Positions 8,158-15,017 of a DNA stretch of 16,238 bases are shown one piece after another. The position numbers and the translations under genes are program-made. Each line of letters starts with the position of its first letter. Within the stretch, counting starts at the first letter, position 1. The DNA lies in the NCBI GenBank assembly GCA_003132905.1, contig PKZC01000136.1, positions 1 to 16,238 of the forward strand, in the 5' to 3' direction. The notes beneath the pieces were generated by a model. It saw only the letters and a list, made by a program, of their open reading frames with translations. It did not search any database and was not told the origin of the DNA. Source of the stretch: Bryobacterales bacterium. Its GTDB lineage: Bacteria > Acidobacteriota > Terriglobia > Bryobacterales > Bryobacteraceae.

Positions 8158-8795
8158 AACGTTGCAGGCTGCTGCTGGCCGATGACCATGACATTGTCAT
8201 CGAAGGGCTGCGCCGCGTTCTGGATCATCCCGAAATCGAGATTGTGGGTGTTGTCAAGGACGGACGCGCCCTGCTTCGTGCCACCAAAGAGACGCAACCC
8301 GACATCATCATCGCTGACATCACGATGCCTCTACTCAACGGTATTGAGGCCGCTCGACAAATCCGCAAGAGCAACTCAAATGTGAAGATCATCTTTCTCA
8401 CGATGCATCCGGATGTCACGTTCGCGACCGAGGCCTTGGCTGCAGGGGGCTCCGGCTATGTGTTGAAGAATTCCGCTGGCGATGAACTGCTTACGGCGAT
8501 CCGAGACGTGATGAAGGGGCATATCTACGTGACGAAATCGATCGCGGAAGCCGTGACACATGGGCTTTCGTCTCGATCCAACACCTGGCGGAGCCCACTC
8601 GATAAGCTGACATCGCGCCAGCGCGAGGTGTTGCAGTTGCTGGCGGAAGGACTCCACGTGAAGGAAATTGCGGTCAAGCTCAATGTGTCTCCCCGGACCG
8701 TCGAGTTCCACAAGTACCGCATTATGGACGAGCTTGGCCTTCGCACCGCGGCTGAGATCGCCCGGTATGCCGCCAGGCATGGAATCGTCACGTAA
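8154..8795 (+). CDS. NarL/FixJ-family response regulator
   Basis: 213 aa. The receiver domain (5-120) has acidic pocket Asp10/Asp11, phospho-acceptor Asp55 (IIADITMP), Thr83 and Lys105. The LuxR-type helix-turn-helix (about 150-210) has LTSRQREVLQLLAEG and EIAVKLNVSPRTVEFHKYRI. All key residues are present, so it should be phosphorylated and act as a dimeric DNA-binding regulator. The ATG overlaps the TGA of the kinase (ATGA), so the two are almost certainly translationally coupled and form a dedicated pair with the HisKA_3 kinase. The last 8 or so codons lie inside a sequence duplicated after the crp gene. Target sites are unknown; the tandem palindromes at 873-904 and 13392-13423 and the repeats at 8767 and 9657 are candidates. 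Confidence 0.95.
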   Translation: MKRCRLLLADDHDIVIEGLRRVLDHPEIEIVGVVKDGRALLRATKETQPDIIIADITMPLLNGIEAARQIRKSNSNVKIIFLTMHPDVTFATEALAAGGSGYVLKNSAGDELLTAIRDVMKGHIYVTKSIAEAVTHGLSSRSNTWRSPLDKLTSRQREVLQLLAEGLHVKEIAVKLNVSPRTVEFHKYRIMDELGLRTAAEIARYAARHGIVT

Positions 8796-8851
8796 TCGAT
8801 ACATTCTGAAGAAGGTGTCACAGTAATAAAACTAGAAGTTTTGCGAGTGGT
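8767..8851 (+). repeat. Imperfect direct repeat, copy A (before crp)
   Basis: Bases 8781-8850 match 9679-9748 without gaps at 60 of 70 positions by hand count, including an unbroken run AAACTAGAAGTTTTGCGAG that continues TGGT. Similarity extends upstream into the last codons of the response regulator (across a 7-nt insertion in copy B) and more weakly downstream to about 8911. Internal structure: two GTCAC elements exactly 30 bp apart (8787 and 8817), and the palindrome AAAACT-AGA-AGTTTT. The palindrome lies about 107 bp before the ATG of crp. The probable role is a promoter or operator region. Confidence 0.75.
8828..8842. promoter_or_regulatory. Palindrome AAAACT-AGA-AGTTTT within repeat A
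   Basis: A perfect 6+3+6 inverted repeat between the response regulator and crp, conserved in repeat B. It is too AT-rich and too short to be a convincing terminator, so an operator is the better guess. Confidence 0.4.
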
Positions 8852-8948
8852 ACCCGCGTCATCCCCGTCTTATTCTCTAAGTAATCCCTCCAAGAAAAGT
8901 CGGCGTTGAGCGGCCCAAACGAGAGATGGCGGGAATGGTTTCCTAGCG

Positions 8949-9707
8949 ATGAATTTGGACTCGAAGTTTCTCGCTGAGTTCGGCAGATGGAAGGCAATCA
9001 AAAACCTCGAAAGGAACACTGTGGTCTTTTCGCAAGGTGATGTCGCGAATGCGCTCTTTTACATTCGGAACGGGACAGTCAAGGTCACGGTGGTGTCGAA
9101 TGTCGGCAAAGAAGCAGTGATCGCCGTCTTGGGCGCAGGCGACTTTGTAGGTGAAGGATGTCTGGCGGGGCAACAATTGCGCGCGTCGACCGCAACCGCA
9201 ATGACGGAGTGTTCGATCCTGCGTCTGGAGAAAGCGGCCGCAGTCGAGATGCTTCAACAAGAGCCCGCCTTTTCTGAGCTGATGCTCTCCTACATGCTTA
9301 AGCGCGCGATTCGTATCGAAGATGATCTGGTAGACCAGCTCTTCAACTCCAGCGAGAAAAGACTCGCACGAGCGCTTCTACTGCTGGCCAATTGCGGGCA
9401 AGACGGCAAGCCCGAGACAGTAATTCCGAAGATCAGCCAGGAGATGCTGGCGGATATGATCGGTACAACCCGTTCGAGAGTCAGCTTCTTCATGAACAAA
9501 TTCCGACGGCTCGGCTTCATCGAATACGACGGCACGATCGAAGTTCGAAGCTCGCTTCTTTACGTCGTTCTTCAGGATCAGACTGAACCCTCTCCCATCC
9601 GACGTCGGCCTATTCTGGCTTTTAAGAGTCGCAAACAAACCACACTGGGGGGTGACATGGCCGGCAGGCATCAGGCGCGGAATCGTCACGTAATTGACAC
9701 GTTCTGA
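8949..9707 (+). CDS. Crp/Fnr-family transcriptional regulator
   Basis: 252 aa. The N-terminal cyclic-nucleotide-binding-like beta barrel (about 15-125) contains FSQGD, FYIRNGTVKVTV, GAGDFVGEG and RAS (78-80), positions that in E. coli CRP contact cAMP. A dimerisation helix follows (about 110-140) with DDLVDQLFNSSEKRLAR, then a winged HTH (about 155-205) with KISQEMLADMIGTTRSRVSF as its core. There is no N-terminal cysteine cluster, so it is not an oxygen-sensing Fnr of the [4Fe-4S] type. Relatives I know end near VVL(H/Q)D, here residue 210. The remaining 42 residues are an Arg-rich, low-similarity extension whose last ~17 residues are encoded by direct repeat B. The ribosome binding site is weak. 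The effector is unknown. Repeats flank the gene on both sides, suggesting autoregulation or control by the upstream NarL-type regulator. Confidence 0.93.
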   Translation: MNLDSKFLAEFGRWKAIKNLERNTVVFSQGDVANALFYIRNGTVKVTVVSNVGKEAVIAVLGAGDFVGEGCLAGQQLRASTATAMTECSILRLEKAAAVEMLQQEPAFSELMLSYMLKRAIRIEDDLVDQLFNSSEKRLARALLLLANCGQDGKPETVIPKISQEMLADMIGTTRSRVSFFMNKFRRLGFIEYDGTIEVRSSLLYVVLQDQTEPSPIRRRPILAFKSRKQTTLGGDMAGRHQARNRHVIDTF

Positions 9708-9750
9708 AGGACTTGTCACCGTTAAGAAACTAGAAGTTTTGCGAGTGGTT
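9657..9750 (+). repeat. Imperfect direct repeat, copy B (before manC-like gene)
   Basis: This is the counterpart of 8767-8851. It covers the last ~17 codons of the crp ORF and the following intergenic DNA, with weaker similarity to about 9801. It carries the two GTCAC elements 30 bp apart (9685 and 9715) and AAACT-AGA-AGTTT (9727-9739), about 98 bp before the next ATG. In a different frame it preserves the stop-proximal codons GIVT-stop of the response regulator, which shows that the duplicated unit began inside the 3' end of that gene. Confidence 0.75.
9727..9739. promoter_or_regulatory. Palindrome AAACT-AGA-AGTTT within repeat B
   Basis: A 5+3+5 inverted repeat identical to the core of the one at 8828-8842, at a nearly equal distance from the next start codon (98 against 107 bp). 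The equal placement supports a regulatory rather than structural role. Confidence 0.4.
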
Positions 9751-9836
9751 CCTCTCGCTACCCTTGGTTTACCCTCTAGATTCCCAGGTAGGAAAGCGGT
9801 AAATCCATGTAGACAGGCACAGAGCAAGGAGCTAGC

Positions 9837-10865
9837 ATGGCGCGAAGCAAACGAGAGCTGAATCATCGAGTATCGGAGGACAGCACGGGGCGCGCGCATG
9901 AATCTGCCGCGCGAGATAGGCGCTGGGCTGTGATTCTGGCAGGCGGAGACGGCGTTCGTCTGCGGAGTCTAACTCGATTTATCTGCGGAGACAACCGCCC
10001 AAAGCAGTTCTGCCCGCTGTTTGAGGGGGCCACGTTATTAGGAAACACCGTGCGCAGAGCAGAGCGAAGCATCCCGACTGCGCAGATTCTGTTCGCTCTC
10101 ACGCACACCCATCGGGACTTCTACGTCCAGGAACTTGACGGCTTCCAGGCGCAACGAATCGTACAGCCTGCGAACAAGGGTACTGCGCCGCCGATATTGT
10201 TCAGCGCCCTGAGCATCGCAAGTATGGATGAGGACGCGCTCATGGCCGTACTGCCCAGCGACCACTACTATTCCGATGAGGCATGCTTTACGGCTGCTCT
10301 GGAGTCGGCCTTCGAAATTGCGGCAAACCGCCCTGAGTCGGTGGTGCTTATCGGCGCGCAACCGAGCCGCCCGGAAGTTGAATACGGCTGGATTGAACTA
10401 GGTGCACCCGTCGGGAACGACGGCGAATTGTGCAGAGTTCGGGGATTCTTGGAGAAGCCGTCGCTTGATGTTGCCGAGACCCTGCTCGGTGAGCAGTCGG
10501 TATGGAATACATTCGTGATGGTCGGACGCGTCAGCGCATTCTTGGAGATGGTTGCGCAAGCAATCCCCGATGTGTTGGAAGCGCTCCGGCGAGCGCGAGT
10601 GTGGAATGGCTCCGAGACACACATCGAAGAGTCTGTGTACCACCAAGTACTCTCCAGCGATTTTTCGAAGCACGTCTTGTCGGTCGATGCCGCGCGACTG
10701 TTGGTTCTCCGCGTTCGTGATCTTGGATGGAGCGACTTGGGGCATCCTGAACGGGTCCTAGCTGCTCTGGAAGAAGCTAGCTCACAGCCGTGGTGGACGG
10801 AGGAATGGAAAGGGATGCAGACAGCCGTCGCGGCACGTCCAGACGCTGAATCGGCTGTTGCATAA
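9837..10865 (+). CDS. Mannose-1-phosphate guanylyltransferase-like nucleotidyltransferase
   Basis: 342 aa; the ATG is preceded by AAGGAG with 5-nt spacing. It is a sugar-phosphate nucleotidyltransferase of the ManC/Mpg class, expected to make an NDP-sugar (GDP-mannose if typical) for exopolysaccharide or glycan synthesis in the cytosol. Visible motifs: LAGGDGVRLRSLT (34-46), a variant of LAGG-x-GTRL-x-PLT with Val for Thr and Ser for Pro; NRPKQF (53-58); LPSDHYY (139-145); EYGWIE (182-187); GFLEKP (203-208); WNTFVMV (223-229), where WNSG-I/F is usual; and DLGWSDLG (295-302). It lacks the C-terminal cupin (phosphomannose isomerase) domain of bifunctional ManC. The first 28 residues form a polar extension before the Rossmann strand. 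Repeat B lies upstream, and the NtrC-type regulator begins 44 nt downstream in the same direction. Confidence 0.82.
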   Translation: MARSKRELNHRVSEDSTGRAHESAARDRRWAVILAGGDGVRLRSLTRFICGDNRPKQFCPLFEGATLLGNTVRRAERSIPTAQILFALTHTHRDFYVQELDGFQAQRIVQPANKGTAPPILFSALSIASMDEDALMAVLPSDHYYSDEACFTAALESAFEIAANRPESVVLIGAQPSRPEVEYGWIELGAPVGNDGELCRVRGFLEKPSLDVAETLLGEQSVWNTFVMVGRVSAFLEMVAQAIPDVLEALRRARVWNGSETHIEESVYHQVLSSDFSKHVLSVDAARLLVLRVRDLGWSDLGHPERVLAALEEASSQPWWTEEWKGMQTAVAARPDAESAVA

Positions 10866-10909
10866 AAAATGGCACGCTACAGTCATAAGCGGATTTGTGG
10901 GGCCCTCTT

Positions 10910-12304
10910 ATGTTGAGGGCAGTTACATCCGCGATTTCACTGCTCATCATCGACGATAACCCGGGTACGCTGGAACTGCTCTCAAAAGCGTTGGCGCAGC
11001 CCGGCCTCAATATTCTCACAACTTCCGACCCGGAACACGGGCTAGCTATCTTTTGCAACCGGCGCCCGAAGATCGTGCTCACTGAGTTGGTGATGCCGCA
11101 GATGAGTGGCATGGAAGTGTTGGACCGGGTCATGGAGATCGAGCCTGCTACGGATGTGATCCTCATGACGGCGCATTCCTCCACCGAAACCGCCGTTGAG
11201 TCGATCAAGAAGGGGGCCAGCGATTACCTGAATAAGCCAGTGAAGATTGGACCGCTGCGCGCGCGAATCGGCGAGTTGGTACACGAAGCGAAGAAGCGGG
11301 AACGCTCCCTCCATCTCGACGATGAATTTCGAAATAATTCAGCATTCGAGGGGATCGTCGGCCGCAGCGCACACATGTGCGAGATGTTATCGCGCATCAG
11401 GCGCGCAGCGCCATACTATCGCACAGTGCTGATCACCGGTGAAACGGGCACCGGGAAGGATCTAGTGGCCCGTGCGCTCCACCGGCTCAGTCCCGTGGCT
11501 TCTGGACCCTACGTGATTCTCAATTGTTCCGCCGTGGTGGAGACGCTATTTGAAAGCGAGTTGTTTGGGCATGTGAAAGGCTCCTTCACTGGAGCGACAC
11601 AAAACAAGACGGGCCTGTTCGAGCACGCCCATGGAGGCACGCTATTCTTGGACGAGATTGGCGATATGCCGCTCGCCACGCAGGCGAAGCTCCTCCGCGT
11701 GCTACAGAATCAAGAAGTGCAGCGCGTGGGAGCGCTCCATGCCCGCAAGGTGAATGTGCGCGTGGTGGCCGCGACCAACCACGACCTGGGCACCGCGATC
11801 GCAGAGAAGCGCTTCCGGGAAGATCTTTACTACCGCCTCTCCATGGTGGAGATTCGGGCGCCCCGCTTGGCCGACCGCAAGAACGACCTGCCCTTGCTCG
11901 AACGGCATCTTGTTGCGCGGTTTGCCGCACAGTACGGCAAAGAGATACGCGGGCTGACCGAGCACGCGCGGATCCGACTCTCACAGCACTCATGGCCTGG
12001 AAATGTCCGGGAGCTTGAGAACGTGATTGGCTGCGCCGCCATGATGACGACAAGCGACATGATCGACGTGCAAGACCTGCCTCCCCACTTGCAGACTCGG
12101 GCAGTCTCAGTTCGAGCATCGGAGGGGGATGCGCTCGAAGGTCAAGAACGCCTGCTTATCATGCAGGCTCTGGAAACGGCCGGCGGTAATCAGACCGAGG
12201 CAGCGCGCATTTTGAGCATTAGTCGTGACAGGCTCCGGTACAAATTGAAGAAGCACAATCTCTATATGCCGGATTCCGGGCGGGCTTCCGCGGCAGCTGG
12301 TTGA
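10910..12304 (+). CDS. NtrC-family sigma-54 activator, phospho-acceptor Asp replaced by Glu
   Basis: 464 aa from the ATG at 10910; a TTG at 10895 would add 5 residues. The receiver domain (about 10-125) has the acidic pair Asp15/Asp16, Thr87 and Lys109. The position of the phosphorylated Asp reads VLTELVMP (Glu59, codon GAG). The AAA+ domain (about 150-380) has Walker A GETGTGKD (177-184), the sigma-54 loop GSFTGA (224-229, variant of GAFTGA), Walker [11 protein letters not shown] (242-251), and the [12 protein letters not shown] region (361-372). The C-terminal Fis-type HTH (about 412-450) has [20 protein letters not shown]. It should contact sigma-54 holoenzyme and remodel it with ATP. The Glu could mimic phosphorylation and make activity constitutive or controlled by abundance. 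No kinase gene is adjacent. It is convergent with usp, with only 37 bp between their stops. Confidence 0.93.
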   Translation: MLRAVTSAISLLIIDDNPGTLELLSKALAQPGLNILTTSDPEHGLAIFCNRRPKIVLTELVMPQMSGMEVLDRVMEIEPATDVILMTAHSSTETAVESIKKGASDYLNKPVKIGPLRARIGELVHEAKKRERSLHLDDEFRNNSAFEGIVGRSAHMCEMLSRIRRAAPYYRTVLITGETGTGKDLVARALHRLSPVASGPYVILNCSAVVETLFESELFGHVKGSFTGATQNKTGLFEHAHGGTLFLDEIGDMPLATQAKLLRVLQNQEVQRVGALHARKVNVRVVAATNHDLGTAIAEKRFREDLYYRLSMVEIRAPRLADRKNDLPLLERHLVARFAAQYGKEIRGLTEHARIRLSQHSWPGNVRELENVIGCAAMMTTSDMIDVQDLPPHLQTRAVSVRASEGDALEGQERLLIMQALETAGGNQTEAARILSISRDRLRYKLKKHNLYMPDSGRASAAAG

Positions 12305-12341
12305 TCTGGCGTTCCTGTTGTGATTGGGCCGGCTCGAGCTT

Positions 12342-13220
12342 TTAGACGCTCAGGACCGGGATTTGCGACGCTCGAATGATCCCATACCCGTTATCGTTGT
12401 TCCCCAGATGGCTGCGCCCAGGAAGGTGTCCGATGACCAGCACGTCAGCCTTCGTTCGCTCCGCCGCTCGGTTCAACAGCTCCGGGACATTGCCGCTATC
12501 GATGATGACCTCGGCCTTCGTGCCTACGTCCTGCTGAAGTTTGGCGATCTCTGTAGCTGCTGAGCCGACGATCCTCTCCTTCCATACGGGGTCGACGTGG
12601 GATCCGCCGGGGCCGTAGATTTCGACACTGGAAGTGATGTGGGCGAGGGTAAGCGTCGCATCGACGGCCGCGGCCATCTCGGCGGCCCGCGACAATGTGT
12701 GCCGGTTGTGCGGCGTCAAATCCACAGAACAGAGAACGCGGCGGATCGAAAACTCGCGCCTCGGCGTGTCTTCCAGGTGAGCCCCCGTCCAGACCGGGCA
12801 ATCGGTTTCGTGCAGCACCTTGGCTGTCACCGACCCCAGCAGAAGGCGGTAGAACGCACCTTCGCCACGGGTCGACATCACGATCAGGTCGACGTTCCGG
12901 TCGCGAGCCGTGTTCACGATTTCATGGGCCGGGTCGCCCCTCAGCAGCACACGTGTGACCGCGATGCCATCGAGCTCCGGCTCCAGCGCTTGGTCCAGGT
13001 CTTTCTGAGCGCGCTGGACGATGTGCGCGTGCAAATCTCGCGCGGTGATCTCGTGCCCGCTCTCGATCATCCCGGCGGGATAGCTGAGAGGCGTTACTAC
13101 GTGCAGCAGGATTAACTCCGCATGAAAGCGGCGCGCCAGCCACGCTGCTTGGTGCACAACGTGCCGGGAAGTCTCCGCGAACACCACTGGAACCAGAATT
13201 TTCTGAATGCTCAGCACCAT
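12342..13220 (-). CDS. Universal stress protein, tandem UspA domains
   Basis: 292 aa from the ATG at 13220, chosen because the Usp fold begins at IQKILVPV. A further-upstream in-frame start at 13319 adds 33 Arg-rich residues unlike any Usp. Domain 1 (about 5-145) keeps STRGEGAFYRLLLGSVTAKV, the ATP-binding motif G-2x-G-9x-G(S/T) with its first Gly changed to Ser. Domain 2 (about 158-292) begins IRRVLCSVDL and ends VIGHLPGRSHL...YGIIRASQIPVLSV, with the nucleotide loop degenerate. Such double Usp proteins are cytosolic and typical of stress and stationary-phase loci. The upstream region is shared with the divergent gene at 13564 and holds the operator-like site at 13392-13423, about 170 bp from this start. 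Confidence 0.92.
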   Translation of the reverse strand: MVLSIQKILVPVVFAETSRHVVHQAAWLARRFHAELILLHVVTPLSYPAGMIESGHEITARDLHAHIVQRAQKDLDQALEPELDGIAVTRVLLRGDPAHEIVNTARDRNVDLIVMSTRGEGAFYRLLLGSVTAKVLHETDCPVWTGAHLEDTPRREFSIRRVLCSVDLTPHNRHTLSRAAEMAAAVDATLTLAHITSSVEIYGPGGSHVDPVWKERIVGSAATEIAKLQQDVGTKAEVIIDSGNVPELLNRAAERTKADVLVIGHLPGRSHLGNNDNGYGIIRASQIPVLSV

Positions 13221-13391
13221 GCCACCTGCTTTCGTGTTACGAATATAGCGCTGGAGCGGTGGTGAGTGTCGATCAACGTTGCCATAGGATTCGAGCCGAT
13301 TCCAACGGAACCGTAGCATGCGCGCTCAGCGAGACGCATTCTCAAAACTGTCGTGACGAGACGATTGAAACAGGGCCCTGGCGCTCTAATC

Positions 13392-13423
13392 GACCATACC
13401 AGGTCGAGTGACCGTCCATGGTC
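13392..13423. promoter_or_regulatory. Tandem palindromic operator-like site, copy 2
   Basis: GACC-ATACCA-GGTC-GAGT-GACC-GTCCAT-GGTC: the same four half-sites and exactly the same spacing (N6, N4, N6) as 873-904. Both units are perfect 5+6+5 palindromes (CGACC...GGTCG and TGACC...GGTCA). It lies about 140 bp before the ATG at 13564 and about 170 bp before the divergent usp start. It is inferred to be the second target of the same regulator. Confidence 0.6.
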
Positions 13424-13548
13424 ATTGCTCTCAGGACCCTAGTTGCGTTCGTCCAACCATCGCTCTGCGCAAATCCAGCACTTCATGAAATAGATTCTCG
13501 GGTCAGGAGTGGCGCTGAGCGTGCATTTGTACCGGCGAAGTTAACGCC

Positions 13549-13555
13549 AAAGGAG
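13549..13555 (+). promoter_or_regulatory. Ribosome binding site fixing the start at 13564
   Basis: AAAGGAG, 8 nt before the ATG. An in-frame TTG at 13558 is only 2 nt away and therefore unlikely. Confidence 0.7.
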
Positions 13556-13563
13556 ATTTGAAA

Positions 13564-14103
13564 ATGTCTGAACAGAACGCAGTGGTCGCTGTTTATGCCA
13601 CGCATGCCGGAGCAGAAGAAGCGATCAAGGAGCTTCAGCGCACGGGAATCGACATGCACACCTTGTCTATCGTTGGCAAGGATACACATACCGATGAACA
13701 CGTGGTGGGTTACTACAATACCGGCGACCGGATGAAGTACTGGGGCAAGATGGGCGCCTTTTGGGGAGGCTTTTGGGGATTACTGTTCGGATCGGCCTTC
13801 TTCGCCATTCCGGGCCTTGGGCCAGTGCTCGTCGCGGGGCCGCTGGTTGCATGGATCGTGGGGGCACTCGAAGGAGCCGCGGTCGTTGGCGGAGTGAGCG
13901 CTATCGGTGCGGGACTCATAGGCATCGGAATTCCGAAGGATAGTGTCTTGAAGTACGAGCTGGCGCTCCAGACGGATAAATTCTTGCTGATGGTACACGG
14001 CACCGCTTCGGAAGTCGAAAAAGCGAGGGGTGTCATCGCAAACACACGGCCGATCGATGTGACGCTGCACTCAACCGAAGCAGTGGCAGCGGCCGCCAGA
14101 TAG
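13564..14103 (+). CDS. General stress membrane protein, DUF1269/YflT-like
   Basis: 179 aa. Residues 5-45 (VVAVYATHAGAEEAIKELQ, then MHTLSIVGKD) form a ferredoxin-like module of the kind found in YflT/GSP17M general-stress proteins. Residues 63-82 and 87-122 are Gly/Ala-rich hydrophobic stretches (GAFWGGFWGLLFGSAFFAIP, and a longer one ending IGAGLIGIGIP), suggesting two to three membrane or hairpin helices. The C-terminus (125-170) returns to a soluble fold (SVLKYELALQTDKFLLMVHG). This matches uncharacterised DUF1269-type proteins often seen next to Usp and PRC-barrel genes. It is the first gene of a likely operon with the PRC-barrel gene 25 nt downstream, and the tandem palindrome lies upstream. 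Molecular role unknown. Confidence 0.83.
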   Translation: MSEQNAVVAVYATHAGAEEAIKELQRTGIDMHTLSIVGKDTHTDEHVVGYYNTGDRMKYWGKMGAFWGGFWGLLFGSAFFAIPGLGPVLVAGPLVAWIVGALEGAAVVGGVSAIGAGLIGIGIPKDSVLKYELALQTDKFLLMVHGTASEVEKARGVIANTRPIDVTLHSTEAVAAAAR

Positions 14104-14128
14104 CGCTACCGATGCGGAGGCAGAGACC

Positions 14129-14929
14129 ATGCTAACGAATGCGAAGGATTTGAAGGGTCTTGAGATTCGGGCCACGGATGGCGAGATTGGAACTGTAGAT
14201 CAGTTCTATTTCGACGACGAGAACTGGGCCATCCGCTACCTAGTGGTGCAGACCGGCGGTTGGCTTGGCGGCCGGCAAGTGCTGATCTCGCCGTTCTCCA
14301 TAGTCCAAGCGGACTGGCAAGCCAAGCGATTGGAGGTGGCGCTGACGAAAAAGCAGGTTGAGAATAGCCCCGACATCAATACGCACCAACCCGTCAGCCG
14401 GCAGCATGAGGCCGAATACAACCGATATTACGGCTATCCCTATTACTGGGGCGGTCCCTTTCTGTGGGGGTCAGCGCTCTACCCAGCTGGTTTGACTATT
14501 CCAGCAACTGCCTACCCGGAAGCGACGGCGGGCGGGATCGATAGCGAGTCGCCTGATTCGCATCTGCGCAGCGCCCAGGCCGTTAGCGGCTATCACGTGG
14601 AAGCGACTGATGGCGAAATCGGCCATCTGGACGGTTTTGTCATCGACGATGAAACCTGGGCTATCCGCTACGTTGAGGTGGCAACCCGGAATTGGCTGCC
14701 AGGCAAGAAGGTACTGGTTTCGCCGGCATGGATTGAAAGGGTGAGCTGGGAAGATTCTAAAGTCTCCGTCGGCCTCAGCCGTGAAACCATCCAGAACGCC
14801 CCGGAGTACCTCGAGTCCAGGCCGATTACGCGAGAGTATGAAAACCGGCTCTATCTTCATTATGGTCGGCCGCCATATTGGCTGCACGATGTTGAACACC
14901 AGTCTTCTTTATCCCTGAGCGGCGTTTAA
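14129..14929 (+). CDS. Double PRC-barrel domain protein
   Basis: 266 aa; the ATG follows GGAGG by 8 nt. Two homologous halves are visible. Half 1 (about 10-105) has ATDGEIGTVDQFYFDDENWA and IRYLVV. Half 2 (about 153-250) has ATDGEIGHLDGFVIDDETWA and IRYVEV. Each is followed by a WL-x-G-[RK]-x-VL-[IV]-SP block, a VSR/ITRE segment, a Tyr-rich YY/YLHYG segment and PYYW or PPYW. The halves are joined by a Pro/Gly/Tyr-rich linker (105-150). There is no signal peptide or membrane helix. PRC barrels are small beta modules found in photosynthetic reaction centre H subunits and RimM; the role here is unknown. It probably shares a transcript with the DUF1269-like gene. Confidence 0.88.
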   Translation: MLTNAKDLKGLEIRATDGEIGTVDQFYFDDENWAIRYLVVQTGGWLGGRQVLISPFSIVQADWQAKRLEVALTKKQVENSPDINTHQPVSRQHEAEYNRYYGYPYYWGGPFLWGSALYPAGLTIPATAYPEATAGGIDSESPDSHLRSAQAVSGYHVEATDGEIGHLDGFVIDDETWAIRYVEVATRNWLPGKKVLVSPAWIERVSWEDSKVSVGLSRETIQNAPEYLESRPITREYENRLYLHYGRPPYWLHDVEHQSSLSLSGV

Positions 14930-15017
14930 GTTCGGGCGTGGGCGTCCGGCCAAACGGATGCCCATGATTTTCTTTCGCCGCTGACGGCCCTGAAAAGAAC
15001 CCACGACTCATTTACAG

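Larger units (their letters stand above)
13221..13563. other. Divergent intergenic region, 343 bp
   Basis: No gene is visible here. It separates the minus-strand usp from the plus-strand DUF1269-like gene and must hold both promoters. The outstanding structure is the tandem palindrome at 13392-13423. A weak Fnr-like half-site (TTGAT on the minus strand, 13272-13276) lies about 50 bp before usp, but its partner half is poor. I see no convincing -35/-10 pair or terminator. Confidence 0.6.

Noticed and set aside
10870..10884. TGGCACG just upstream of the NtrC-type gene, resembling a sigma-54 -24 element.
   Set aside because: The required GC of the -12 element (TTGC) is absent at the correct spacing; the bases there read AGTC.
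12305..12341. Bidirectional terminator between the NtrC-type gene and usp.
   Set aside because: The 37-bp gap holds no stem with a T-run on either strand that I could find.
13263..13276. Possible Fnr/Crp-type site before usp (TTGAT-N4 on the minus strand).
   Set aside because: Only one half-site is good; the partner half matches ATCAA at about two of five positions.
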